Shown: one piece after another, positions 1 to 12,778 of the stretch
Position numbering within the stretch: position 1 is the stretch's first letter
How the letters are laid out: the number at the start of each line of letters is the position of its first letter
NCBI GenBank assembly: GCA_951213105.1
Contig: OX578150.1
Coordinates: 25,052,022-25,116,021 of the forward strand
DNA length: 64,000 nt
Direction of reading: 5' to 3'
Source of the DNA: Amaurobius ferox
Lineage: Eukaryota > Arthropoda > Arachnida > Araneae > Amaurobiidae
The notes under the pieces: model-generated
What the model saw: the letters and a program-made list of their open reading frames with translations, nothing else
Databases searched by the model: none
What the model was told of the DNA's origin: nothing
Program-made: the position numbers and the translations under genes

Positions 1-3000
1 GGGGGAGGTATCTTTAACCAGGTAAGTCCATCAGTCACAACCAATGCATACTTTTAAATATATAAGTTAATCTCTTGGCATTCTTTATTAAACTTTTATT
101 TACTTCAAACATTTTCAATGTAACAACTGATACTTGAACATTGAAAATGTTGACAATCAGTATGTACATACTGACTCTAGTTCTCCTTTAATGCTCGCTC
201 CTTGTTTCTATGTGAATAAAAGATACCAATAGATCAAAATAAATAAACCGCTGCTTTTTAGAATATAAATTTCTAATACTTTCTTGAAGAATCTGATTTG
301 TCACCTAATTTTTTTATGCCTGGTTTCTTTACAGAAGTATTAAAAAGTTATATACCAATAGAATAGATGCTATAGATTTGAATTGATATCACTAGAAATA
401 AACAAGTTAGTTGAGATTTGCACTCTTCACTTAGTGTGTTACCTGAAAAATTTGACTTTTAGAAGAATAGCTTTTTTTTACATTAATTCAAATTTCATGT
501 TAACTACTTTATATGTAACAAATAAATAGGTATATAATAGAATATATAATAGGCACTGATAGTGCCTAGCCTACAGTTCGTGCTAACTGATATTTCACAT
601 AAAGTGGTTTCAACTTTTCTTAGACAGCAAAACCCTCATAACATTCCATATTTTAATATCAGAACATTCTAAATTGATATTTTGTCTCTATGATAACCAT
701 CTACGTAATATATGTACACGTAATAGGTGAATAGAAACAAATATGAGTAAATAGATACAGCTTTCCGAGTTAGTACATTCAAGTTAGTTTTAAATGCCTG
801 AAATATAGCTAAAATACTTGTTCATCAAAGACGTCATGTGAAATATATTAGTTGCAGCCCCAATTTCAACATCAAAATGGATCTGCTATTTATCCTGCTC
901 ATATGTGTTTCTCCAGTCATAATATTTTTTATGAAAATAACTTGATAAAACTGTTTTGCTCTTACAGTTTTGCAACATTCTAATATATCAATTTGTGAAT
1001 AGGATATAATGGAGAAGACACTCCTATTGCAGATACTAGTATCCATGGACTAGTTTGTCACTTATTATATGCTCGTCATCATGAAATAGTCAAAATTTGC
1101 AGTGGTAGCATGAAAGTTAGCATGCACCACAATTTCTTAGAATTTCTATGCGAACTAACATTTTCAGTTCTTCCACGTGGCCGCCTCAAAATTCATATAC
1201 AATTTTACTCAAGCCACATGAAGATGCAAAGGCAAAGTTTATAAGCACAAAGCCCATCTATAAGAGTCATTCTAAAAAATATGGGTGATTTTCCTATTAC
1301 AGATACCAGCATGAGCATTCTTGGACTAGTTTCATGTTTATTATGCATTCGTCAATATAGAATATCTGATATCTATAATGGTAACAAGAAACTTAATGTA
1401 GATCCAGGTATGGGTCATTGTGGCAGTTACCCCCCCCCCCCCCCTTTTTCAGATATATGTGTCATTTCTTGTGATTCTATAGATTCAATTATAAAAGTTT
1501 ATTGCAATGTCATAAATCCCAAAATGGCATAAAATTCATTTTATCAGGCTAGTTTGCTTCATTTTATGATTAATCAAAAAAAATTATCAGTTTCGATAAC
1601 TATTTACTGATATACTACAAAAACAAATGTTCAATAAAAGAAACGTGTCGAAGTAAATCCCTTTTTATTTCTGCCTGAATCTGCCTTTGTAATGTACGAA
1701 CCGTAAACTTTGAAACTACCTTTTAAATTTGGTTAACTGTACTCACGATTCATTGAATGATGATCAATTTACAAGGACCTAATTAACCTTCAGCTTTCTA
1801 TAAGAAATTCGGATTGGCTAGACATGGATTAACATAAACACTATGCAATAAAAATTATAATGTTTTAAATTTGATTAAGTAGGTATCAGTCAATCAGGTT
1901 CAGTTGATTAAACATTTATAATTTTTCAAGATATTGCTCACCGGATGAACTAAAATATGTTTTTTAGGTAATGCATATGGTTATCTTATTTGTACTGATT
2001 TTTTCCCATCAGTAGTACAGATAATAGAATTTTGATGCATAAAAGTAAATTCCTGCATTAGAGTAAAGGTAAAAATAAATTTCAAAAGTAAATAAAAACA
2101 TTCTGTTTAATAAACTAATATCTATATATTGCAATTGTAACTGTAGACGAAGAAATTGAAAAGCAGATTTAGTTTTAGCTAGAATCATTGTATTATTAGA
2201 AAGAAATTGTATATATAGCTTGATTCAGTACTATTTTATTATAGTGGCTCCCATAAATCCGATTGAGCCAAGGTTGCAGTTAAGATTTCGCCAAGGTTTT
2301 CATTAACGAAAAAGCAATATTACAATAATATAAACACGTGCTGTTTCTTTAGGACTGCAAACGTTTGGTGAGATTTTACAACCTATCTTGGTGATAAATC
2401 TCGCATGCTTGGTGATTCATCCTCGGGAGCCACTATAATAAGGAAGTACCCTTGATTTTTTAAAATTATAGAAATATATTTAAGAAATATTTTTTGTCTC
2501 TACACACCAATAGCATTACCAAGTAGGGAAATCATATTCCCTAGAAACCCATTTAAGTTCAGAGAAATTATATGTAGCGAAATGGGAAGCAAACTGTTTG
2601 GTTACCAATTGAACTCCCCCCCCCTCCTCTTCCTCAAAAAAAGAATTGCCTGGGGATGCTATGCTACTGTTACACACATAATACTAACGTTAAAGGAAAA
2701 TATTGTAATATGATCAAATATTTGAACTATCAATGAATTTACATGTTTTTGTTTTAAATATTCTTATTTTCGAATTGAATGCTTTTGAGATAAGCATGTG
2801 TACTTTTGTAATCACTGATATCTCACAAATGATTCAAAAGTTAGTACTAATTTTCTACTACTCAATTGAATTATCATCAGGTAATGAAATATGGATAGTT
2901 ATATTTTAATTTTAATATTTGTATAGAATTCATAATTTGTTGTCAAATCAAAACAAATTTTAATTTTATTTACATAAAAATGTTTCAAATATTTTGTTAA

Positions 3001-5000
3001 ATCTTATATAGTCCAATTTCCCATTCTAATCAGTCAATATTAAATTTCAAATATTTGAAATACAGTACATACATCATTTATATGCATTTCTACATAGCTC
3101 GTCAAACATTCCTAACCAGTGACATTAATTTCAATTACATATTTCCACAGGTATACGCTTTACTTCACTGGTCCCTAGAGTAGTGTATAAATAGTGCTTT
3201 ACTATAGTTAAAAATATGCATTTTCTGTTTAACAGTACAATCTGTTTGAACAACTTTAACTGCATAATAATAATGTTGCATGATATTACCTAATTTCAAT
3301 TTATAACATGTTTATAAAGAAGGAGTTTATCCAACAGATATTTTAAATCAACTTACTGAATACTGTTTTTGAAAATAATAGACAGTAATTACTAATTTAA
3401 TTTTATATGAAGATGGATTTGATATCCTAGAGGATGCATGAATAGACGCAAATTGACTTACCTAGTTAATAATGATGTTATCAGATTTATCCTGATGTAA
3501 TGAGATATAATAAAGCTGAAAATACATATACCAGTTAAAAGTTTGACTAGTTATCACTGCATCCAACCGATGCTAAAGTATTTCGTTAAGATTAGATAGT
3601 AATATATTATCTAAATCGAATTATAGTTGTTGAAGTAATAAAGATAATGAAATTAATATTTGTTTCAAATAAATAATTTTGGGTTTAGAAATTAATAATA
3701 TTTTGACTAAATGTTTCAAACTGAAATTATTCAAGAGATTGAAAAATAAAATTTCAGGTTTTATATTTCGGATGTGTTATACAGAATAGCAAGTGTAAAG
3801 AGGATTTTAATTGAATTAACGTTGAGTTAAATTCAAAATGTTCTGAAAAATTTGAATGATGTATCAATACATGCCTTTTAAATTTGAATATCAAAATTTT
3901 GTATGTTCAAAATTAAAAGTGTAGGATAATACACATGTAATTGTTATTAAACATTTCCAAAGTTTAAATATTGGTTGTTAAATTTTAAACCTAATTTGAA
4001 ATAAACATGTTTAAGAGTTAAAATGCCCGTCGAAATCAGGAGGTCATAAGAAACAACGAGTTAAAATGTAAATAATTTTAACTCGAACACCAAATGAATT
4101 TCTAAATGCACAATAAATGTATATTATGTTAGTGTGAACTGCGAGGAATGATAGCATTTGAAACCATAAACTTCCATAATAGCTTACTGGCTGTTAAAAA
4201 TTTGGCAGCTCATTACTGGGTACAGATCAAACTTCAAACTATTTCATAAACATTAGATAATGGCTATTAGTGTTTACTTTCTTCAGAATGTTACTTAATA
4301 TCAATAAAATCTCAAAATCAACACCCATGCAATTGAAATGAAACTTCATATATATGCTATTTAAATTACAACTTGGTATATACATATAGAATATATATTA
4401 ATGTTATTAGTAATTTCATTAATTTGTATAACATCTTTATACTCTTATACTATAACACACTACTATGATAAACAAATGAACTATGAATCACATTAAAAAA
4501 TATATTGCTGTCTTGTACACAAATTTAATTAGCTTAGAAGGAAATAAATCAAAGTTTCTCCTTTAATTTAACTGATACAACAATAAAAACATCTGACCAC
4601 TTAAGTTATTTAAACAGGCCAGGTGAAATATTGCAGTACAAGTTTTGATATATTCATATTTGGTCGGCGATCTTCTATCTAACATTAGGTACTATAAAAA
4701 ATAAGTTAGAAAATCATTCAATCGGATTATTACAGATGTATAAGGTATAAATAAAGTCCCAGTGTCAGCATTTTACTCCCAAAAATTGTAATAAATATAT
4801 CGTATACTACTTACCTAAATTTAAGACATTTTTGTTATTTTACGAACGTGTATATATCTCCATATATTGTTACACAACGTTATATCTTTGCACTATTGCT
4901 TTCTATCATAATTTTCTTCCCGATTTTTGAAACATTTTTTTCCATGTATAATCTCGAACACAGAATACCATATTATATATTAATCTGTGATCTGGAAGAC
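1..5000. other. AT-rich non-coding stretch
   Basis: About 5 kb of AT-rich sequence with stop codons in all frames. It contains only very short ORFs, poly-C runs near 1431-1444 and 2617-2628, and the MITE at 2241-2436. The short ORFs at 834-1046 (minus), 1281-1532 and 4848-5033 recur in the second duplicate only because the DNA is duplicated. They lack codon structure or known motifs, so I do not call them genes. I recognise no host gene or RNA gene here. Confidence 0.75.
2241..2436. mobile_element. MITE-like palindromic element, copy 1
   Basis: About 196 bp bounded by perfect terminal inverted repeats: ATAGTGGCTCCC on the left and GGGAGCCACTAT on the right. The match extends outward to TTATTATAG / CTATAATAA. 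Subterminal copies of CTTGGTGA on the right mirror GCCAAGG motifs on the left, as expected for transposase binding sites. It has no coding capacity. The target duplication is probably short (TA or TTA), but palindromic flanks blur it, so the superfamily is undetermined. Confidence 0.65.
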
Positions 5001-5004
5001 AACT

Positions 5005-5110
5005 TCAAAGTGTATACTAGGCTCCGCCCATGACGTCATCTAACTTAGCCAATAGCGAAGCATCGACCTCACAGCAGGGGGTATAGCGCGTACGTTTTCG
5101 GAGCATGCCT
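5005..5110 (+). promoter_or_regulatory. Promoter-like block with CRE and CCAAT
   Basis: A locally GC-richer block carrying TGACGTCA (a perfect CRE/ATF site, about 5031-5038), CCAAT on the top strand (about 5049-5053) and TATAGCGCG before a GTACGTTTTCGGA stretch. The same block occurs at 61940-62047 through duplication, and in inverted orientation at 55645-55760 with scattered substitutions that spare the CRE, CCAAT and TATAGCGCG core. Conservation of these motifs in a diverged copy suggests a functional RNA polymerase II promoter, either for element D downstream or for an unrelated repeat family. No transcript evidence is available. Confidence 0.45.
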
Positions 5111-5325
5111 GCCAGACTCCATCCAGTAGAAGGGAAGTTGCCATCACCCAGAGAGCTATACTGTAGGAAGTTACCATAGAGTCAGTGGTTTAGATACCAT
5201 CCCATTACTTACCTTAGTATATGCATGGAGCAAAGTTCTTGAGCAAATAGGCTCGTTTCTATTGTTTTGTCAGAAGTCCAGTTAACAGCAGCATTAGCCA
5301 CGCCCACCAGCAACATTTTCCACGT

Positions 5326-5717
5326 GTGCTCGTTTTGTTCACCATCCCACACTGTGCTATCTCCGAAAGTTACAGTCGGATCGACTCGGGACCGGTCGCA
5401 AACGACTCCGACCCCCCCTTAGAATTCATTTTCGAGTGCTCGTTGCGCTCACCAACCATCATCAATATCTCCGAAAGTTACAGGCCGATTGACCTCGGAC
5501 TGGTACCACTCAACTCAGCTCCACCCATAGACCTCAAATCTCAAGTGCTCGTAACGTTAACCATCCATCTTCATTATCTCAAAAAGTAACAGTCCGATTG
5601 ACCTCGGACCGGCACCATTCAACTCAGATCCATCCCCAGAACCCAGATATCAAGTGCTCGTCACGCTAACTAACCACTTTCAATTTCTCCAAAAGTAACA
5701 GTCCATCTGACCTCGGA
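5326..5717 (+). repeat. About 110-bp tandem monomers, D 5' UTR, copy 1
   Basis: Four diverged units begin with GTGCTCG at 5326, 5436, 5545 and 5654, so the period is 109-110 bp; the last unit is partial. Each has the order GTGCTCG - CACCAWCC - TCTCCGAAAGTTACAG - GATTGACCTCGGACCGG - ACTCAACTC. The last unit ends as the ORF1 start codon begins (ATG at 5718). Tandem promoter monomers 5' of ORF1 are known from some other LINEs (for example mouse L1), so this probably serves as the element's promoter region. Confidence 0.75.
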
Positions 5718-7105
5718 ATGTATCCAGCCACTTCGAAGTCCACTCCAGTCTTCGGAAAGCTTCCAGAGATGCAGCCAACATTCCAGACTACGTCCCAGCC
5801 AGCACCTACGTGCACCTCGCCCCCCCCCCGTTGGCAACTTCCCACAACATCGCAACATGCAGTGTAACATTAAACGATATCATGCAGTCACAACCCAAGA
5901 GAACCAGGTCTCGGAGTCAGGGATCTCTATGCTCACTCGCGTCATCGACAACAAAGATCACAGAGTCGGAGGTAGATGTGGAGGACTCTGAGCAAGTAGA
6001 CCAGGACGCAGGGCTGACGGAATCGGTCGCCCTGTCAATCTTCAAAGCCAGAAGGTACTTAGCAGGCACTGCCAAAGTCCCAGCCAAAAAGATGGCCTCC
6101 CTAGAAAAATACTTCACAGAAATAATGTTAACATGCAGCCGTTTTGACAAGAACCTCGAAACCCAATGGAGCACCGGAACAGACCAAACGAACATCGCGG
6201 AGATCGTCCAGACGGCAGTCAAAGAGGCAATTCAGAAGATAGACATTAGAGATGAAATACAAAAGTCAATCAAAGAAGAGCTAACACCGTTGAAAGACGA
6301 GCTCAAATCACTGCCAAATCCAACACCTGGCAAGCAAGAACAGCCAAGGGAAAGAACATACTCAACAATAGTCCTGAAAGGAAAGAACAACGAATCCAGA
6401 GATAAAATCCTGCAGGAGCACTCAACGGCGAAGTGCCCAAAAGACATTCCCGTCAAGTCTACCTTCCAGCTGCCAAACGGACAGATCAAACTGACCTGCA
6501 GAGCCCCGGATCCACAAAAGATCATCCAGGGCCTGCAAAAGACACCACTGGCTCAAACCCTGGACATCCAAGAAGTAGCACCAAGGAAACTATCCGTACT
6601 GATTTTTGACCTGCCACCTTCCCTCCAAGAAGATAACGTAAGGGATCTCACGCTGCTGAATGCCCCAGACCTAAAGACAGCAGACTTTCAAGTTCTAAGG
6701 AACTACAAAAATCCAAGAGGGGGAATCAACTGGGCACTCCTCCTCCCATACAAGAACGCACAAGCCCTGCTCGACAAAAGGAGAATATTTAACAACTACA
6801 ACAGTCATCAGGTCAGGAGGTACATTACGTTAAAGATCTGCCACAGGTGTCAAGACTATGGACACACGGCAGCAAGCTGCCACACCCGCCATGAATACTG
6901 TGGCCACTGCGGGGACCCGCACAACACGAGGTCTTGCACGTCGAAAACCAAGCACTGCATTAACTGCTCATCAGCGAATGCAAAGAGCAAGAAAGAAGGA
7001 AGAAGGGATCGACTCGCGGCGGATCACGAAGCGATCGACCGTAAGAATTGCCAACTTTTCCTGGAAGCCATGGATGAAATCCGAGCACAACAGAGAGACT
7101 CATAA
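5718..7105 (+). pseudogene. Non-LTR element D1: ORF1 zinc-knuckle protein, N-terminal frameshift
   Basis: Gag-like ORF1 of a Jockey/I-group LINE, expected to bind element RNA in the RNP. The preferred start is ATG 5718, whose frame is used by the second copy (62648). Here a lengthened C-run near 5820 breaks the frame, and the open frame resumes and runs uninterrupted to TAA 7105 (431 codons; internal ATG at 5882). It has an acidic/basic N-terminus, a charged middle, an RRM-like stretch ending near FDLPPSLQEDNVRDLT, then CCHC knuckles: CHRCQDYGHTAASC (C-X2-C-X4-H-X4-C), CGHCGDPHNTRSC, and a third degenerate CINC...H...C. ORF2 begins 9 bp downstream. Confidence 0.8.
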
Positions 7106-7113
7106 GACTTAGA

Positions 7114-8010
7114 ATGCCTGGTTCTCTCCCACCACACACCACACAAACACAACTGACACACAACATTAAAATCCTACAGGTCAACCTGCAGAATAATAGA
7201 GCAGCAACAGCATTAACAGCAACAACACTACATGACAATAAACGCGATGGCCAGCCTGCAAGATGCTTACCTTAACGAAAATAACTACCTCTATGGCTTT
7301 CCAAGGCACTGGCCGACCTACTCATCCAACAACAACAACTGCCACATAGTAATCATAGACAAGAACATTAATCACATCCAAGCCCTCACAAACACAGACA
7401 GTATTTTCATCAATATCTCGCTTCCAGCACACACATTCACCCTTGGAAACACATACATACCACCCTCTCACGACATGACCACAGCTCTCTCAGCATGGAC
7501 TGACAACAGTACAATTCATAACACAAGGCTCCTTCTCCTCGGAGATTTTAATACACACAGTGCACTCTGGGGATACGACACGGAAGACGAGCGAGGAGAG
7601 CAAATGCAGGAGCTAATCAGCTACCTCGATTTGATCGTCCTTAATGACCCATCCTCGCAGCCAACAATCCAAGCAACACACATAAGAGGCTGGCCGGACC
7701 TGTCCCTCTGTTCAGCGTCTCTCTACAACCACATGTCAACCTGGTCAGTGCTCGACGACGAATCCCTAAGCGACCACAGATACATCGAAATCACCTTTAA
7801 CGTCCCCACCCCTAAGCTAAATCGCCTAAGATACCGTACCAAAAATGCTAACCTTTCCAAATTTAGACGTCATATTAAACCCATCATGTCCACCTATATT
7901 CAAAAACTCCAGGCAACACCAGGTAAGGAACAACTAAACGAACTTGTCAACGACCTAACAGATGAACATTCCAGCATCAGACAAAGCTATGACCAAGCAA
8001 CACGAACTTT
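7114..8010 (+). pseudogene. Non-LTR element D1: ORF2 endonuclease fragment
   Basis: Truncated ORF2 with the AP-like endonuclease domain. ATG 7114 opens a frame containing the first EN block (ILQVNLQNNRAAT, 7171-7209). A frameshift near 7245 moves the rest into the frame that carries LLLGDFNTHSALWG, the GWPDLSL block and the terminal SLSDHR motif. The usual QEPY box reads QDAY, so the catalytic glutamate is Asp here. A short post-EN linker continues to about 8010, and then homology is lost. There is no reverse transcriptase, so the copy is dead. Assignment to a Jockey/I-like clade is by motif only. Confidence 0.8.
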
Positions 8011-9043
8011 AGTGTCAGCCAGAAGTGATCATCACAGTCATAATAGCAAGTCCAGTGCTCAGAAATCACTAGTAATTGAGCTCAACAACAGGCAATTGTT
8101 ACAAGCCAGTGCCACAGTGCCACACGAACTATCTCAGCTTCATCATCCATCGGTGTCACCTACCTCAGTGTCATCATCAATTGGAGTAAAATGCTCAGAA
8201 ATCGCAACAATCACACACCAGAAAGCAGCCCGGCCGGCCAAATGGCTACTCATGTCCTTGTTGACGAGTCGGTCGGTCTGGGTCTTCAACACCAGAAAGC
8301 AGCAAAAGCTCAGAAATCACTCGCCAGAAAGCAGCAAAAGCCCAGAAATCGTAACAATCATAACAAGGTTCGGCGGGGTCTTCGTTCTGCGCCTGTTTCC
8401 GAAGGTCCTTCGCCTCGGCAACGGCCATGTTAGATAGTAGAGTCGGAGCCCTACCACTAAATCCTCAAAACCTTTCTAGGTCAGGAGGTAGGGTCCTCCA
8501 CCGAAGTTCTGTTCCCAATCTATCACTATCTACTCCAGAAAGCAGCAAAAGCTCAGAAATCACAAGCCAGAAAGTAGCAAAAGCTCAGAAATCGTAACAA
8601 TCATAACAATCACAGTGTTACAAGCCAGTGTCACAGTGCCACACAAACTATCTCAGTGACATCATCTATCGGAGTCACCGATTTCAGTGTCATCATCTAT
8701 TGGAGCCAATGCTCAGAAACCGTAACAATCACATGCCAGAAAGCAGCAAAAGTTCAGTGTTACAAACTAGCCGCACAAACTTTATTAGTGTAGGCAAGAA
8801 CCAGTGCTCACAATGCCACAATCCAGCTACACGAACATTCCCAGTGTAAGCAAGTTAAAGTGCCCATAATCGACAAGAAAATCAGCAGTTCACATGAACT
8901 TCTAGCGCCAACAAGCAGCATGCTTAGTAATGACAAACTATACTGTAGAACTATAAACATTATTACAAGAACTGTATGCAAAACTGTCAATTCCCTAGAG
9001 GATAACAACATATTGTGTCCTCATCTAATGTATCTGTAATGTG
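8011..9043. repeat. Degenerate short-repeat tract
   Basis: No coding signal. The tract is built from recurring phrases: CCAGAAAGCAGCAAAAGCTCAG (with variants, at about 8212, 8293, 8325, 8534, 8566, 8733), TCATCATCTATYGGAG and CAGTGCYACAGTGCCACAC. A GC-richer module at 8230-8292 (CGGCCGGCCAAATGGCTACT ... GGTCTGGGTCTTCAACAC) is shared with an insertion at 61309-61372. It looks like a decayed satellite-like or composite repeat between D1 and A1. Confidence 0.55.
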
Positions 9044-9386
9044 ACCGTTTGGATTCCGTTAGGATACAGACTGAGATAGCTGTAATATAGTTCGAAGAGG
9101 GTGTCTCATTTGGCAGAGACGGGACGTGGGGTTTGACAAGTGCCTTTATACACCTCCACGTGGTTCCCCCTGGACACCAATACGGTGACGAACGTATAAA
9201 GGTTAATCTTTGGCAAGTTTCATTTTAGGATTTGAATTGGAAGTAGAGAAAACTTTTTTCTCTACTTTTCTTTTTTTTATCAAAAATTTTCTAAGTATTG
9301 ATTTGGATTTAGGAAGGGGAGAAAAATCTCCTTTTCTTTTTTTTTATTTCAAAATTTTTTATAAGTTTTTGATAGGATTCTGGAAA
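9044..9386 (+). promoter_or_regulatory. A1 5' UTR
   Basis: Leader upstream of ORF1, about 90% alike by eye to 39245-39303 plus 43337-43623 of A2. It includes a GTGTCTCATTTGGCAGAGAC block and pyrimidine/purine tracts just before ORF1. B2 inserted into the equivalent place in A2, at TAGTTCGAAGAGGGT. Confidence 0.7.
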
Positions 9387-10605
9387 ATGGGTGGCAAAAA
9401 TAACGAAGTTGAAGTAGGAATGGAGAAAGACGGCTGCGATGGCAACAGCCTCATGCCAGAACAGGAAAATTTGGACATCAGTGAGTTGAAGGCATTACTT
9501 ACTGAAATGGAAGACCTCCTCACTGAGAAGGAGAAGTCCATTGGTAAGGCTAATGTAAGTCGACTTGTGATGCTCTACAACAAAATGTTTCATTATTGTG
9601 AACGAAACAGTAGGGAGGCTGAGATGTGTAGGATTCGGATCGTGGATCTTGAGTTGGCGGTGAGACTCGCAGAGTCAACAAGGGAGAAGATAGAGAAGGA
9701 GTACATCTCCCAGATTGAGTCCCTATTCCAGAAGGAAAGGGTACACATGAGGGAGTTGTACTCAGCTCAGTCCAAAGCCCTAGCTGCTGACTTGAGAGAA
9801 GCGTCCTTCGCTATAGACAAGGTTACTGGCAACATTGAGCTTAGGGAGGTTGAGACGGATACAAACATAAACTTAAAGAACTATAGGGTTAGGAGTAAGG
9901 AAATTGAAATAGAACTAATGAAAACTCTAAGCGTAGAAAAACTAAATGAAAGAAATAGTAAAATAATTGTAGAGGGAGTATCGAAACTAAGAGGAATATT
10001 AAATAGCCAACAAGTAAAGTTAATAGCACAGGAAGTAAAAATAAGGGAACTTGAGGAAATGGAAGAAAAAAGGAATGGGAGGAAAGATTAAGAGTTAGGA
10101 AAGTAGAACTAGAAAAAGAGGATACGGTTAGAGAAGAGGAAAGGGAAAAGGAAAGGGAAGCTAGATATAAATTTCTATATAAAGCACCCCCTAGGATAAT
10201 AAATGACAAAGTAAATGAAGTTCCCCCTGAAATTAGGGAACCCATGAAGAAAACTAGCACTCCTAAAATTAAACCCCTGTAAGATTTCAAACTAAAGATA
10301 AGGCGCGACCGAGTTTCGCCCCCCCCCTGCTAGAAGGGATAGGGAAATGGATTATCCCCCTCTTTATGCTAGGGCAGCTGCTAGGCCCCCTCAGTTCAGG
10401 CAGTTTGATAGAGCACCTCCTTTTAGGCAGGCTGATAGGGCTCCTCTTTACAGGCCGGCTGATAGGGCTCCGCATACTTTTCATAGACAGGAACAGGCTA
10501 GGAAGCCATGCGAAGAAATGATCCTGGTTTATCCTGCAAAGGACCAGGAACTATCAGCTCAGGACACGAGGAGGCATCTTCAGGATAACTTAGATCCAGC
10601 GAAGC

Positions 10606-10609
10606 TTAA
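10606..10609. repeat. piggyBac target duplication TTAA, left
   Basis: TTAA directly precedes CCCTTTCGCG and is mirrored by TTAA at 13091-13094, the signature of piggyBac integration. Confidence 0.9.
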
Positions 10610-10619
10610 CCCTTTCGCG
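10610..10619 (+). repeat. piggyBac left terminal inverted repeat
   Basis: CCCTTTCGCG, perfect complement of the right end at 13081-13090. Beyond 10 bp the ends diverge, although both subterminal regions are GC-rich. Confidence 0.9.
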
Positions 10620-11062
10620 CCGACTGTCACCTGTACGTGCCAGCAAGAAACGCACTCACTTCCCGGCCGACACGCCGGCGTGCAAGAGCGTTTTCTCGTT
10701 CACCCCCGGCCGTCACCCATTAGTGCCAGTGTCCTGGAACGTTTTAAAAACTAAAATTTTTGCTAGAAGATGGCATTATATGTCCATGTGGTTTCAGATA
10801 CATGTAGATTTGACCTTCTACTCAAAATGAGAGTAGTATGACTCACATACACGTGGTTTTTAGGGGGAAGGAATGAAGGAGAAAGGAATGTTTCCGAATG
10901 GCGTGAATTATACGGCTCTTTACATTCGCACGTGGTATTTGTTTACAGTAAGCAGGGGAAGTTTTTTTTTCGCTACAGCGTTGGGTATTTCGATTTGCGG
11001 TCCAGTTTTTAGTGGATAGTTAGATCTTGTAGACGTAAATTTTTTCTCTTTTTACCGTTAGA

Positions 11063-12778
11063 ATGTCGAAGCGTCGAAAAATTTTAACTGAGATTGAAAT
11101 AGCGGAAATGATGCAAAATATTTCAGATATTGATTCTGAAACAGATTCGGATAGTGACAGTGATAGTGACACTAAAATATATTCTGATTATTCTGCTCAT
11201 AAAGAATCTAGCGAATCTAATGATGATGAGGACATTACTGATATCTGTATGCCGAGTACATCGAAAGCAAGTACTTCTCCATGGTCATCCACAGTAGAAA
11301 ATTTAACACAATTACCATTCAAAGCAGTGCCTGGACTAAAAGTGGATAATTCGGTTGAAGAAGAAATTGATTTCTTTAGGCATTATTTTGATGATACAGT
11401 AATGAAATTAATTACGGAACAATTAATTACGGACTAATCTGTATCAGAGAAGCATATATCCTGAGGATGCATCTGGTGCACGTTCTTCGAACTATTTACC
11501 TGTCACAGAGGAAGAAATGTTTGTTTTCTTTGCTCTAACAATTTTGATGGGCATTATAAAAAAAACCAAAATCAAAATGTACTTCTCAACGAATCCCATG
11601 CTTGCAACGCCATTTTTTAATAGCGTAATGAGTCGTGATCGATACGTTGCAATTCTTCGATGTTTGCATTTTGCCAGCAGCGATGCCAAAAAAATCGGAA
11701 AGCTTCAACCAGTTTTAGATAAATTAATTGAAAATTTCAAGTCCGCTTACACCCCTGAAAGGAATATATCAATAGATGAAAGTTTATTATTGTGGAAAGG
11801 AAGACTTGGATTTCGCCAATACGTCCCTGCTAAACGATCTCGATATGGAATTAAACTCTATAAATTATGCGAATCTAAATCAGGATATATATACAATTTT
11901 ATTATTTATACGGGGAAGGATACAGTGTTAAAGGAAACTTTAGGATTATATGGGGAAAGAGTTGTGAAATCTCTACTTGTAGAACTTTCTGGTCAAGGGT
12001 ACCATTTATATATTGATCGTTTTTTTATGTCTCCATCATTAGCGGATGAACTCTTCGGACTACAAACAAATACTTGTGGGACTGTAATGAGGAGAAGGAA
12101 AGGAATGCCTGAAAATTTTCCGCCGCCCAAAATGAAAATCGGTGAGATGTTGGTTTTGCAGAAAAAGAACATGAACTTAATTGCTTTCAAAGATAGACGA
12201 GAAGTGCTAGTGATATCAACTATGCATGATGCAAAATTGCTTGATACTGGTAAAAAAGATCGCGCAACATCTAATCCTATAATGAAGCCAGAGTGTATCG
12301 TAGAATACAACAAAAATATGGGAGGGATAGACTTAAGCGATGCCGTCATAATTCAGTATCCATCTTTCAGGAAAACTATTAAATGGTATAAGAAACTTTT
12401 CTTTAATATCATGGATATGGCTGTATTTAATGCCAATATTCTTTTCAACAAAAAAGTAAGAACAATCTTCCTCTCCTTAATTATCGCCTTAATTTAGTTA
12501 ATCAAATTATTTCTCAGTATTCCTCTAAAATCACCAAAGTTAATATCATACCAAAATCAGCAGAATCATTAAATCCACTCCGATTAACTGAAAGACATTT
12601 CCCAAAACTTTGTTCAAAAGAAACGGGTGAGAAAGTGAGACGACGATGCTTCGTTTGTTCACATTCCCGGAAAAATCCTCCAAAACGGCAAATGAGTTAT
12701 TATGAGTGCAAGGACTGTAACGTAGGACCGTGTGTAGATCCCTGTTTTCAAATTTTTCATACGAAAAAAGAATTTTAA
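11063..12778 (+). pseudogene. piggyBac transposase, two frameshifts
   Basis: DDD-type cut-and-paste transposase. ATG 11063 opens an acidic Ser/Asp-rich N-terminus and a DFFRHYFDDTVMKLI segment. A local duplication of AATTAATTACGGA shifts the frame near 11430. The catalytic core follows: ISIDESLLLWKGRLGFRQY (first Asp, about 11770), LYIDRFFMS (second Asp, about 12012), GGIDLSDA (third Asp, about 12325). A second shift near 12450 leads to a C-terminal cysteine-rich domain (RRCFVCSHSRKNP ... ECKDCNVGPC) ending TAA 12776-12778. The DDD residues are all kept, but the gene is broken. The usual YxDN motif is YIDR here. Confidence 0.9.

Larger units (their letters stand above)
1..7107 (+). repeat. 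Large direct duplication, copy 1
   Basis: The sequence from base 1 matches 56802 onward almost base for base, and the match runs to the window end (64000 aligns with about 7075). Differences are scattered substitutions, homopolymer length changes, and one 129-bp insertion present only in copy 2. The block contains AT-rich DNA, a MITE, a promoter-like block, and the 5' end plus ORF1 of non-LTR element D. The left limit is cut by the window edge. It may be part of a tandem unit of about 56.8 kb or a dispersed segmental duplication; the window alone cannot decide. Confidence 0.95.

Noticed and set aside
834..5033. Short ORFs (834-1046 minus, 1281-1532, 4848-5033) that are conserved in both duplicates
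   Set aside because: Their conservation equals that of the surrounding non-coding DNA, their frames are short, no motif is recognisable, and one runs through a poly-C tract.
8505..8531. 28S-like fragment TTCCCAATCTATCACTATCTACT resembling the sequence at 54910
   Set aside because: Only about 20 of 24 bases agree, with no conserved rRNA on either side; chance or repeat-derived similarity is as likely.
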